Part shown: piece after piece, positions 1 to 6,907 of the stretch
How the letters are laid out: every line of letters begins with the position of its first letter
Numbering within the stretch: the stretch's first letter is position 1
Origin: SG8-30 sp963695085
GTDB taxonomy: Bacteria > Pseudomonadota > Gammaproteobacteria > Steroidobacterales > Steroidobacteraceae
Direction: 5' to 3'
DNA length: 64,000 nucleotides
NCBI GenBank assembly: GCA_963695085.1
Contig: CAVOFV010000003.1
Span: forward strand, 1-64,000
Notes under the pieces: model-generated
Database searches by the model: none
Told to the model about the DNA's origin: nothing
Seen by the model: only the letters and a program-made list of their open reading frames with translations
Translations under genes and position numbers: made by a program

Positions 1-113
1 TTGGGCTGCGTCGTCCGCGAGACGATGTTCCCGAAGTCGTCGTAAACGACACTGCCTTCATTGCCTTCCGGATAAACGACGCGCGTCGGCCGATAGGCGG
101 CGTCGAAATCGAC
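1..113 (-). pseudogene. In-frame continuation of the RHS/YD-repeat gene beyond a TAG stop
   Basis: Read on the minus strand, the frame of the RHS gene ending at 114 stays open after its TAG and encodes VDFDAAYRPTRVVYPEGN and then SVVYDDFGNIVSRTTQP up to the window edge. This is typical YD-repeat sequence (Y-x-x-x-G-N-x-x-x-x). The reading frame has therefore been cut by a single nonsense codon at 114-116; a TAC tyrosine codon would restore it. The rest of the gene lies outside the window, so the extent of the decay is unknown. Confidence 0.7.
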
Positions 114-1235
114 CTACGTCGCCCGCCCGATCGAATCGGTGATGCGCGTGAGCACGTTGCGCTGGTCTACGATCCGCAGGTCGTACGCGGTGTTGTAGCC
201 GTTCGGCCCGGTGACGGTCAGCCGGTCGTACCAATGGGTGTTGGCCTGGGCGCCGGGCCGCAGGTTCGTGTAGGCATAGGTCCACTGCACGCCGTCCTGC
301 GTCACCGAGCTGACGAGCGGGTAATCGGGCAGCGCCGCGACTTGAAAGGTCGGGGACGCTTCGCCGGGCAGTTGCAGCGTTCCGAACGACCGTTCGAGCG
401 CTACGCCGAGGACGTTCCCACAAGCTTGACAGGTGTAGATTCGCCCGCCGAGATCCGTGATCGTGGTGCCGTCCGCGCTATACGTCAGTCGTCCGAGCGG
501 CGTGGTGGGAGCGGAGCTGTTGTAGATCGCCGCCTCCGCCGGCGCATTCCATCCCTGCGTGCCGAGCTCGCCGGGGTGATAGACGATGGTGATGAAGAAC
601 CCCAGATTGCTGGTAATTCTCGTCGGGCGATAGAAGGTGCGGTTGAAGGGATCGCCGGCGAGAGTCGCCGTGTCATACGTATAGGAAAGGGTCTCGCCGT
701 TCGGATAGCTCACCGCGGAAGCGTAATACTGCATCGAGATCGGATTGGTTCCAGTGGTCTCCACGTGCTTCAGGTTGAACCGATAACTCTCGGCGGATCC
801 GCCCCGGTTGTAGATATTCACATTCGGCGTGAAGACGGATCCTGTACCAATGATGCTTTGGCAATCAAAGTCGGTACAGCGGAAGGACTCCGACGATCCC
901 GTGCCGGTATGAACCGAGTAAGCACTCTGAACGGATTGACCGGCCTCTCCCCACTGTTGCCCGCTGACGTAAGGCGCGGCATTCTGCACCCAGTCGAACC
1001 GTAGATTCGGCGCGCCCGGCACCGCAAGCACGGGCACCCGCAGCTGGATCTTGCCGCTGACCAGGTTCACCCCGTTGTGATCGGTTTCGACCCGCAGCGG
1101 CGAGATGACCTCGGGGACCTCCTGTTGTGCGCGGGCGTTCAGGCTTCCAGCCAACAGGAACATCGCGAGCACGCCCTGGAGGATGCCCGGGCGCTGGATA
1201 GGGGATGTTTCGGCGTTGACCGGGCGCGTCGACAT
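114..1235 (-). CDS. RHS/YD-repeat family secreted protein, N-terminal part, ended by an in-frame TAG
   Basis: I take the ATG at 1235: a signal peptide follows it (hydrophobic ILQGVLAMFLLAGSL, then ARAQQ), it sits 4 bp after the stop of the upstream gene, and an AGGCGAG ribosome site precedes it. The open frame extends further upstream to 1466, but that part overlaps the neighbouring gene and looks like random sequence. The mature part resembles the N-terminal section of RHS/YD-repeat wall-associated or toxin-delivery proteins: it contains the segments SPLRVETDHNGVNLVSGK and YPNGETLSYTYD and ends in RITDSIGRAT. The TAG at 114 interrupts a YD core that continues in frame, so as written this is a truncated 373-residue product. 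Function is inferred at family level only; no C-terminal toxin region can be seen. Confidence 0.65.
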   Translation of the reverse strand: MSTRPVNAETSPIQRPGILQGVLAMFLLAGSLNARAQQEVPEVISPLRVETDHNGVNLVSGKIQLRVPVLAVPGAPNLRFDWVQNAAPYVSGQQWGEAGQSVQSAYSVHTGTGSSESFRCTDFDCQSIIGTGSVFTPNVNIYNRGGSAESYRFNLKHVETTGTNPISMQYYASAVSYPNGETLSYTYDTATLAGDPFNRTFYRPTRITSNLGFFITIVYHPGELGTQGWNAPAEAAIYNSSAPTTPLGRLTYSADGTTITDLGGRIYTCQACGNVLGVALERSFGTLQLPGEASPTFQVAALPDYPLVSSVTQDGVQWTYAYTNLRPGAQANTHWYDRLTVTGPNGYNTAYDLRIVDQRNVLTRITDSIGRAT

Positions 1236-1239
1236 CACG

Positions 1240-2085
1240 TTACTCGCCTGGAGGCGGAGCGGCGAAGGAGCACCCTCCGCGGCAGACCTGGACGAATTTC
1301 GTAGGGGAGAAGCCGCTGCAACCGGCCGCATTGCACGCTTTAGCCTTATATTGGTACTCGCCGTTCGGCTTGTTGCTGAAGCTCTTGAACGTGGCCGTCC
1401 CGTCGTGCACTTTCGAGAACGGGCCCCAGAAGACGCTTTCCCAAAGCTCGTATCGGGTCGCGCCACTCGAGGTACTCCACGAGATCGTGTAGTTGCCGGT
1501 CGTGTTCATAGAGGGGCCGGTGATGCTCGCTGGCGCTGCAGGCACCGCGAGGGTCACCACGGTCGGATTCGCCCCGGTGCGATAGCCGCTGCACATCGAT
1601 GCATAGCAGGCGCGGACGCGGTAATAGTAGGTACCGTTGCCCTTGCCCGAGATCTGCTTGCTGGTGCCCGTTCCGCTGTAGACCTGCACCTGGCCGCTGA
1701 AACCCGCATTGGTCGCCTCGTAGAGCTCGTAGGCGCTGAGCGTTCCGCTCGCCACGCCCCAGCTGATCGTGTAGCTGCCGGTGCTGCTGCTCGACGGCAC
1801 GGTGATCGAGGACGGGATCCCGGGCGGCGTTCCCGATGCGACCTCCGTCCGATTGCCGGCTGGATCGAGCGTATAGCTGACGAAGCTGCCGTCAGCGTAC
1901 GTGACTCTCTCGAGTCGCCCGAGTGCGTCGTACTCATAGTTGACGGTGTCGGCCGGCGCGCTGCCGCAGACGGCAGCCAAGAGCAGGGTCAGCAGGCACG
2001 CACGGAAGAGTCGCTTCTCCCCGGTTCGCGTCGCCCGGTGGCGAGAGCTGGCGGCGAGCGGGGTGGTGTTATTACGGATCCCCAT
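1240..2085 (-). CDS. Small secreted protein: one YD repeat plus two tandem beta-sandwich modules
   Basis: The 281-residue product starts at the ATG at 2085, after an AGGGGG ribosome site. A basic N terminus and the hydrophobic stretch ACLLTLLLAAVCG make a signal peptide of about 46 residues. Next comes a single RHS core unit (YEYDALGRLERVTY, then DPAGNRTEV), normally found at the end of RHS proteins but here at the start. Two homologous modules of about 95 residues follow, each opening SIT-x-PS and containing TISW and YELYE/YELWE, and each with a cysteine-bearing segment (CYASMCSGY, CNAAGCSGF). They look like fibronectin type III or Ig-like domains. The gene is 4 bp upstream of the larger RHS gene and probably shares its mRNA. 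Role unknown; a companion or displaced piece of the RHS system is an inference. Confidence 0.65.
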   Translation of the reverse strand: MGIRNNTTPLAASSRHRATRTGEKRLFRACLLTLLLAAVCGSAPADTVNYEYDALGRLERVTYADGSFVSYTLDPAGNRTEVASGTPPGIPSSITVPSSSSTGSYTISWGVASGTLSAYELYEATNAGFSGQVQVYSGTGTSKQISGKGNGTYYYRVRACYASMCSGYRTGANPTVVTLAVPAAPASITGPSMNTTGNYTISWSTSSGATRYELWESVFWGPFSKVHDGTATFKSFSNKPNGEYQYKAKACNAAGCSGFSPTKFVQVCRGGCSFAAPPPGE

Positions 2086-2123
2086 CCCTGGCCCCCTGAA
2101 GCCCGAATGACCGGGCTTGCGGT

Positions 2124-2152
2124 AATTAACGCCGTCGCTGCGCAAAAGTCAA
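2124..2152 (-). promoter_or_regulatory. Candidate sigma-70 promoter and leader hairpin of the RHS gene pair
   Basis: On the minus strand TTGACT (2152-2147) is followed after 17 bp by TTAATT (2129-2124), 39 bp upstream of the ATG at 2085. The -35 is good and the -10 weak. Just downstream, 2099-2118 forms a perfect 7-bp stem (AAGCCCG/CGGGCTT) with a 6-base loop in the short leader, directly before the ribosome site. Confidence 0.35.
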
Positions 2153-2182
2153 CGGCGGAAAAATCTCCGGCGGAAGAATCTC
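2153..2182. repeat. Two tandem 15-bp direct repeats upstream of the RHS promoter
   Basis: Two copies of CGGCGGAA(A/G)AATCTC lie head to tail and differ at one base. They sit immediately upstream of the candidate -35 box of the RHS pair, where an activator could bind, but no family can be named. The rest of the 2086-2290 gap also holds a 6-bp inverted repeat at 2251-2265 just past the integrase stop. Confidence 0.5.
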
Positions 2183-2290
2183 CCGTTCAGGTGAGACCAT
2201 TGGCCAGGTCGCGGCACTAGATACAGATGGGGCCAACGGAATCGGGGCGATTCGCCTTGGGCGAAGGCGCGGGAGTATTCGTGCGCACAC

Positions 2291-3559
2291 TCATTTCCGC
2301 AGTCGTCGCACCTTTGATTCGACCTGTGCGCCAATCGTCGGGAGATTCGCCCTGATCGCGTCCGCGACGTGAGAAGGCGCCAGATGGGCATAGTGCCGAT
2401 CGACCATTCGCGTATCGGAGTGTCCAAGCGCCTCGGCGACGATCGCCAGCGGAGTTCCGTGCTGCACGAGCAAGCTTGCGTAGGTGTGTCGTAGCGCGTG
2501 GAACCCGATGGGTGGCTTGATCCTGGCCGCCGCACAGGCTTCGGTCATCGGCCGTTTTTGATCTTGTTGTCCCCAGGCCTGCCCATCGGGGCGGGTCAGC
2601 AACAGTTCGCTCGGCTCCCTCCCTGCCGTCATGGCATCCAAGGCAGCTCGCCCCTCATCGGTCAGCGGAACGCGCCTTGGTTTTCCGCTTTTGCTCTCGG
2701 CGATCAGCAGATAACCGGAGCGTGAATCGAAGTCGCCGACCCTTAGTGCCCGCAACTCGCCCCAGCGGGCGCCAGTCAATAGCGCCGTTTCCGCCGCGCG
2801 CCGAAAGTCGGGCTGGCAGGCGTTCAACAACCGACCGCATTCCGCGACCGTCAGCCATTGCACCCGAGCCGAATCCGCCCCCTTGAATCGACGCAGATTC
2901 CGCCAGCCGTCGTCCGCAGCGACCCGACCATCCCGGTAGGCTTTGTTCAGGCAGGCTTTCACCACATTGATGATTCGATTCAATGTGGCCTTCCGGCGTC
3001 GCTTCTGGTCCGCCGGGTCCGCGCTCACGGAGCTTCCCCTGCCCGCCTTCTTGCGTCGTCCTTTCGGGCGTTGCTTCTCCGCCCAGGTCAGCCAGCGATC
3101 AAAGTCTCCAGGCTTGAGGGTCGCAACATCTCGGCCATCGAAAAACGGCACGAGATACGCACGCAGTTTCCATTCCGCGTCGCGAGCACTCTTCGTGTGA
3201 AGTTTCGCCCACGCGAGATAGTCCTCGACTGCCTGAACAACCGTGTACTGCCTAGAACGCTGGACCTCGGAGAGCTCCCCGCCGAGTCGTGCGGACGCCT
3301 GGAAGTAACTCAGAATGCCGGCGTTGTCCGACTCGCTGTAATCGTCCGCTTCGGCGAAGACTTCGGTCTCGTAACCCTTGCCTGTATAGCGGCGCACGAG
3401 CCAGGAACCATTGGCGGCGCCTGTGCGCGGCTTTCGACGGCGGTACCCCAGATGCACGCCGGCCTTGCCGGTCGGCGTCCAATAGGGCTTCTTGCGCGGC
3501 TGCAGGCGCAATCGCGCCGCGCGCGTGTCAAGATTTTGTGATCGGACCGAACGGGGCAT
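2291..3559 (-). CDS. Tyrosine-type site-specific integrase
   Basis: A 422-residue tyrosine recombinase starting at the ATG at 3559 (MPRSVRS). Residues about 105-160 form the SAM-like core-binding domain (VEDYLAWAKLHT). The catalytic domain shows all expected residues: Arg265 in TGARWGELR, Lys290 or 293 in ESKSGKPRRVPL, His354 and Arg357 in HALRHTYAS, His380 in LGHSDTR and the nucleophile Tyr390 in VDRHYAHL. It should catalyse integration and excision of a genomic island or phage-like element. It is transcribed away from a broken tRNA-Glu 3' half 135 bp upstream, the usual place for such an integrase, and the RHS genes downstream are probable cargo. No excisionase or further phage genes are visible. 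The protein looks full length. Confidence 0.92.
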   Translation of the reverse strand: MPRSVRSQNLDTRAARLRLQPRKKPYWTPTGKAGVHLGYRRRKPRTGAANGSWLVRRYTGKGYETEVFAEADDYSESDNAGILSYFQASARLGGELSEVQRSRQYTVVQAVEDYLAWAKLHTKSARDAEWKLRAYLVPFFDGRDVATLKPGDFDRWLTWAEKQRPKGRRKKAGRGSSVSADPADQKRRRKATLNRIINVVKACLNKAYRDGRVAADDGWRNLRRFKGADSARVQWLTVAECGRLLNACQPDFRRAAETALLTGARWGELRALRVGDFDSRSGYLLIAESKSGKPRRVPLTDEGRAALDAMTAGREPSELLLTRPDGQAWGQQDQKRPMTEACAAARIKPPIGFHALRHTYASLLVQHGTPLAIVAEALGHSDTRMVDRHYAHLAPSHVADAIRANLPTIGAQVESKVRRLRK

Positions 3560-3694
3560 GAGAAAGCTTCGGTGTCCAACAGTGTCCAATATACGGGGCC
3601 AGATTCTGCCAGACAGTCATGGACGATGGTAGACAAATCAGCTATTTTATAGACCTTCTGAGAGGATGCCGGAATACGCGACGAAACTCCAATG

Positions 3695-3743
3695 TCGCCC
3701 TCTCAAGGCTGGTACGAGGGTTCGAATCCCTCTGGGAGCGCCA
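3695..3743 (+). pseudogene. tRNA-Glu(CTC) 3' half, 5' half missing
   Basis: The stretch folds as the 3' half of a class I tRNA: anticodon stem 3695-3699/3707-3711 with one mismatch, 7-base loop CTCTCAA with anticodon CTC at 3702-3704, 4-base variable loop, perfect T stem 3716-3720/3728-3732 with loop TTCGAAT, acceptor 3' strand TGGGAGC, discriminator G and encoded CCA at 3741-3743. The T arm, variable loop size and anticodon fit tRNA-Glu. The matching 5' acceptor strand GCTCCCA and a D arm are absent upstream, so it cannot be a functional tRNA. Sequence identity beginning at the anticodon stem is where tRNA-targeting tyrosine integrases often cross over, so this may be the displaced end left by the element whose integrase lies beside it. 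Confidence 0.7.
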
Positions 3744-3749
3744 TTTCCT
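3725..3749 (+). repeat. 25-bp direct repeat, copy 1 (tRNA-Glu tail)
   Basis: The repeat runs from the T loop of the tRNA-Glu fragment through its acceptor strand and CCA and 6 bases beyond. An identical 25-bp copy lies 165 bp downstream at 3890-3914. Because the match passes beyond the mature tRNA end, it reflects duplication of this locus or of an att core rather than chance tRNA similarity. Confidence 0.75.
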
Positions 3750-3889
3750 CTGCCACGGCCGTGCGGGATGAGAACCCTCGCAGAGGGTTCGACGAGCGGG
3801 TGCGACAGCGCTCGCGAAGGACCGCGACGCGCCTGGCGCGGCGCGGGTCCCGAGCCGCCCGGCGAGGGACGAGGGCCGAGGGCCCGAGC

Positions 3890-3914
3890 AATCCCTCTGG
3901 GAGCGCCATTTCCT
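3890..3914 (+). repeat. 25-bp direct repeat, copy 2
   Basis: Identical to 3725-3749. Here only the 3' side of the T stem, the acceptor strand, CCA and 6 following bases are present, with no anticodon arm upstream. The 140 bp between the copies are very GC-rich and start with an 8-bp perfect hairpin (GAACCCTC-GCA-GAGGGTTC, 3770-3788). Together these could be a remnant of a tandem tRNA array, an attachment-site scar or a tRNA-tail-associated repeat unit. Confidence 0.7.
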
Positions 3915-3995
3915 GCAGCGCGCATCGACCGGATCAATCCCGCATACGGAATCCGTACGCCAGGATTCGCCCCGGATGGCATCGGGCGGACCAAA

Positions 3996-4019
3996 GAAAA
4001 ACCCGGCACGAGGCCGGGT
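3996..4019 (-). terminator. Rho-independent terminator of the PEP-CTERM gene
   Basis: On the minus strand a GC-rich 7-bp stem (ACCCGGC/GCCGGGT, 4019-4013 with 4007-4001) with a 5-base loop is followed by a run of Ts (4001-3997). It begins 22 bp after the stop codon of the PEP-CTERM gene and is the clearest intrinsic terminator in the window. Confidence 0.8.
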
Positions 4020-4040
4020 CTTTCACTTGTTGTTGTGCGT

Positions 4041-4931
4041 TCAGGCGTGCTTGCGCCGCCGGCCGAAGCCCAGCCCGACCAGGCCGAGGCCCAGCAGGGC
4101 GAGCGTGCCTGGCTCCGGCACGCTGTTGGCGGGCGTGATGCCGTTGCTGTCGTCCCAACCGGCGGCAAAGCTGTTGACGTTGACCCAGGCCCCGTTGGCA
4201 GCCGGCGTTTGCAACCAGGTCACGATCCAGAAGCTGTCGTTCGGGTTGAGCGTCAACGTGACGCCAAGTGAACCCGTTCCGGCCGCGTTCGTGAGATTGT
4301 CCTGGTAACTGTCAGTACCGAGACTCGCGTAGCCTGGCGCACTCGCGTAGCCGCCAAGCAAGGCGAAGAAATTGTCCGCGGCGGTGGTGCCGACATCGAA
4401 GAAGTCGCCCGACAACGTGAAGATCTCCAGGCTCGCGAACACGCCGGATCCCGTCCCCGCGGCAAAGGGGAAGGCCGCGTTCTCGGCGGGAACGTACTGC
4501 TCATACCCGAAGCTGCCGCCGAAGGTCCGCGTGACCGTGCTGGCGCCCGTGTAGGTGTAACGCTGCAGCGCAACGCTGTTGGTGCTGTTACGCGTGCCCG
4601 GGGCATCCACCGTCCCACCCAGGCTGTCCGCGTGCGCGCTGAGGACCGGAGCGCCGGCCACGCCCGAGAGCGCCACGCTGCCGCTGGCCGTGCCGTACGC
4701 AGGGTCTGTCTGGCTCGCCGCCGCGGCCAGGTCGCCCGGGTCGCCGGCAAAAGTCCCCGTCACGATGCCCGAGATCCCGTCGCAGGCAGTCGCGCCGGGT
4801 ATCGGGGCGGTGGTCGTGCAATCGCGGAACGTCACGTACACGCTGCTGCTGGACTGGATCAGTACCGCATTGGCCGTCATCGGCCCGGCCAGCAATCCCA
4901 CCGCAAGAACCGTCAGGAGTTTGTTCTTCAT
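4041..4931 (-). CDS. PEP-CTERM sorting domain-containing secreted protein
   Basis: A 296-residue protein. It has a signal peptide of about 22 residues (MKNKLLTVLAVGLLAG, cleavage after ANA) and a C-terminal PEP-CTERM tail: VPEPGTLALLGLGLVGLGFG, then the basic end RRRKHA. Proteins of this type are exported, cut at the PEP motif by an exosortase (EpsH/XrtA family) and released to or anchored at the surface, often in biofilm-forming bacteria. The middle (about 23-268) is low in charge and rich in Ser, Gly, Ala and Thr, with one cysteine pair near the N terminus (DCTTTA, TACDG); no enzyme motif is visible. No exosortase lies in the window, so sorting must be supplied elsewhere. A perfect sigma-54 promoter precedes it and an intrinsic terminator follows, so it is a stand-alone unit. 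Confidence 0.92.
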   Translation of the reverse strand: MKNKLLTVLAVGLLAGPMTANAVLIQSSSSVYVTFRDCTTTAPIPGATACDGISGIVTGTFAGDPGDLAAAASQTDPAYGTASGSVALSGVAGAPVLSAHADSLGGTVDAPGTRNSTNSVALQRYTYTGASTVTRTFGGSFGYEQYVPAENAAFPFAAGTGSGVFASLEIFTLSGDFFDVGTTAADNFFALLGGYASAPGYASLGTDSYQDNLTNAAGTGSLGVTLTLNPNDSFWIVTWLQTPAANGAWVNVNSFAAGWDDSNGITPANSVPEPGTLALLGLGLVGLGFGRRRKHA

Positions 4932-5246
4932 CGTTCAGGGCCCACGACCCTGCACAGCGCAGGGGTTCTGCACTGAACGGAAGCAAGGATCGTGCCATTC
5001 GGCGCCGGCCTTGACCGATACCACTCATTTCCTAGACTCAATCCATTTCAGCGGAAGTCGCTGTTGCGGGCGCCTGCGTTGTTCATTACCCCACATGTAA
5101 ATAATTCCGACGGTCAGAAGAGCCTAAGTGTTTGATTCTGAGGCCCCGTGTGAACGACCCGAGCGTCCACGGCCGGCGCGTAGACTGCGAAACACCGCCG
5201 CACGGCGCCCGTTCGGTGCCGGGCCCAGCGACAGGAAGCGCCCATC
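4932..5246. other. Intergenic region between the PEP-CTERM gene and the sulfotransferase gene
   Basis: A 315-bp divergent gap. It holds the sigma-54 promoter (4982-4997) and about 240 bp of DNA up to the sulfotransferase start, part of it noticeably AT-richer (5020-5150) and suited to activator binding or a sigma-70 promoter. I see no gene or strong hairpin in it. Confidence 0.6.
4982..4997 (-). promoter_or_regulatory. Sigma-54 (RpoN) promoter of the PEP-CTERM gene
   Basis: Minus strand TGGCACG-N4-TTGCT, an exact match to the RpoN -24/-12 consensus with the required 10 bp between GG and GC. The start of transcription should be near 4971, giving a 40-base leader to the ATG at 4931. Sigma-54 promoters need an enhancer-binding activator; in PEP-CTERM/exosortase species the PrsK/PrsR two-component pair is the known candidate. 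I could not pick out its binding site in the DNA upstream. Confidence 0.85.
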
Positions 5247-5993
5247 GTGAGAGACAGCGAGCCACGAACGATCCGCATTGCCATGTGGTCCGGACCGCGC
5301 AATATCTCCACGGCGCTGATGCGGTCCTTCGGCGCGCGGTCCGACACGGCCGTGTGCGACGAGCCGCTGTATGCGCACTACCTGCTCGTTACCGGCGCCC
5401 CGCATCCCGGTCGTGACGAGGTGATCGCCGCGCACGAGACCGGCTGGCGCCAGGTCGCGGCGCGGCTCACAGGGCCGGTGCCCGGCGGCCGGCCCATCTA
5501 CTACCAGAAGCACATGGCGCATCACCTGCTGCCCGATATCGGCCGCCAGTGGCTGGATCCGCTCACCCACGCGTTCCTGGTGCGCGATCCCGCCGAGATG
5601 ATCGCCTCCCTGGCGCGGGTGACGCCGGATGCCGGCCTGGCCGACACCGGCCTGCCGCAGCAGGTCGAGTTGTTCGAGCGCGTGGCGCAACGACTCGGTC
5701 GCGCGCCGCCGGTCATCGACTCGCGCGACGTGCTGGCCGACCCGCCGCGCGTACTGAACGCGTTGTGCGCCGCGCTCGGGATTCCTTACGACGAGGCCAT
5801 GCTGCGCTGGCCGGCCGGCCCGCGCGACACGGACGGGGTCTGGGCAAGGCACTGGTACGACTCGGTCAACGCCTCGACAGGCTTCCAGGCGCCAGGTGGC
5901 GGCCAGCGGTCGCTGGCGGCCGCGCTGCGGCCGCTCTGCGACCTGTGCATGCCCTACTATGAGCGCCTGGCCGCGCACCGGCTGAGCACCTGA
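5247..5993 (+). CDS. Sulfotransferase-like protein
   Basis: A 248-residue protein that I start at GTG 5247, 10 bp after AGGA; an ATG at 5283 would remove part of the first strand. It resembles the P-loop sulfotransferase-like family: an N-terminal beta strand plus loop (IRIAMWSGPRNISTALMRSF) in the place of the PAPS-binding loop, a central HAFLVRDPAEMIASL with the Arg-Asp-Pro typical of the 3'-phosphate site, and a C-terminal segment close to the substrate site. No signal peptide or membrane segment. It lies 11 bp upstream of a class IV aminotransferase and is likely co-transcribed with it, which suggests modification of an amino acid-derived small molecule. Substrate unknown; true sulfotransferase activity is not proven by the sequence. 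Confidence 0.7.
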   Translation: MRDSEPRTIRIAMWSGPRNISTALMRSFGARSDTAVCDEPLYAHYLLVTGAPHPGRDEVIAAHETGWRQVAARLTGPVPGGRPIYYQKHMAHHLLPDIGRQWLDPLTHAFLVRDPAEMIASLARVTPDAGLADTGLPQQVELFERVAQRLGRAPPVIDSRDVLADPPRVLNALCAALGIPYDEAMLRWPAGPRDTDGVWARHWYDSVNASTGFQAPGGGQRSLAAALRPLCDLCMPYYERLAAHRLST

Positions 5994-6004
5994 ACCGAGG
6001 CGCC

Positions 6005-6907
6005 ATGCTGCAGCACTACGACGAGCGAAATCGCGACCTCATCGTCAACGTCGGTGGCCGTCTCACGCACCGCGACGAGGCACGGGTCAGCCCCTTCGAC
6101 AGCGTCGTGCAGGGCGGCGACGCGGTATGGGAAGGCCTCAGGCTGTACGACGGACGCATCTTCAGGCTGACCGAGCACCTCGACCGGCTACGCTCCTCGG
6201 CGCAGGCGCTGGCCTTCGCCGCGATCCCGTCGCACGAGACGATCATCGCGGAGATCCGCCGCACGCTCGCCGCCAACGGCATGCGCGACGGCGTGCACAT
6301 CCGCCTGACGCTGACGCGCGGCATCAAGCTCACATCGGGCATGGATCCCAGGCTCAATACGGCGGGCCCGACGCTGATCGTGCTCGCCGAGCACAAGGCG
6401 CCCGTCTATTCGCAGGACGGCCTCAGCCTCATCACCAGCGCGGTGCGGCGCTTTCCGCCGGACTGCCTCGACCCGAAGGTCCATCATGCCAACCTGCTGC
6501 AATCCATCCTGGCGAAGATCCACGCCAATGTGGCAGGCGCCGACGACGCGGTCATGCTCGACCCGCGCGGGTTCGTGGCCGAGACCAACGCCACCCACCT
6601 GTTCCTGGTCGAACGCGGCGCGGTCGTCACGCCGACCACGGCGGCCTGCCCGGAGGGCATTACGCGAGCGGCGGTGCTGGAGTTGTGCGCCGCGCAGCAG
6701 ATCCCGCACGCGGTCCGCGACGTGTCACTGACCGAGTTTTACCGGGCCGACGAGGTGTTCTGCACGGGCACGATGGGCGAACTCGCGCCAGTGGCGCGCA
6801 TCGACGGTCGGCAGATCGGCACGACCGGCGAGTGGCCGGTGACGCGCCGGCTCTCGGACCTGTACGCCGCGCTCGTCCGGAGTACCGGCTACCCGCTCGT
6901 CGACTGA
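6005..6907 (+). CDS. Class IV PLP-dependent aminotransferase (branched-chain/D-amino acid type)
   Basis: A 300-residue fold-type IV aminotransferase. Family marks: the N-terminal segment SVVQGGDAVWEGLRLYDG, the PLP lysine at about residue 158 in DPKVHHANLLQ, the ADDAVMLDPRGFVAETNATH stretch that builds the cofactor site, and TGTMGELAPV, which holds the phosphate. Members are branched-chain aminotransferases (IlvE), D-alanine aminotransferases or aminodeoxychorismate lyases; the sequence looks nearest to IlvE-like enzymes, but I do not assign a substrate. It follows the sulfotransferase gene by 11 bp in the same direction. Its last 19 bases overlap the end of the convergent membrane protein gene. 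Confidence 0.85.
   Translation: MLQHYDERNRDLIVNVGGRLTHRDEARVSPFDSVVQGGDAVWEGLRLYDGRIFRLTEHLDRLRSSAQALAFAAIPSHETIIAEIRRTLAANGMRDGVHIRLTLTRGIKLTSGMDPRLNTAGPTLIVLAEHKAPVYSQDGLSLITSAVRRFPPDCLDPKVHHANLLQSILAKIHANVAGADDAVMLDPRGFVAETNATHLFLVERGAVVTPTTAACPEGITRAAVLELCAAQQIPHAVRDVSLTEFYRADEVFCTGTMGELAPVARIDGRQIGTTGEWPVTRRLSDLYAALVRSTGYPLVD

Noticed and set aside
114..116. Readthrough or pyrrolysine use at the TAG in the RHS gene
   Set aside because: No sign of a PYLIS-like structure or recoding genes; a point mutation or sequencing error is simpler.
3661..3743. tmRNA or tRNA-Ser/Leu as explanation of the tRNA-like 3' end
   Set aside because: The variable loop is 4 bases and the anticodon loop reads CTC, which fits class I tRNA-Glu; no tmRNA tag frame or matching 5' end is present.
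3647..4168. Frames around the tRNA-Glu fragment encoding GAPRGIRTLVPALRGRHW and MALPEGFEPSYQP
   Set aside because: These are reverse translations of tRNA 3' ends, a familiar spurious protein seen beside many tRNA genes.
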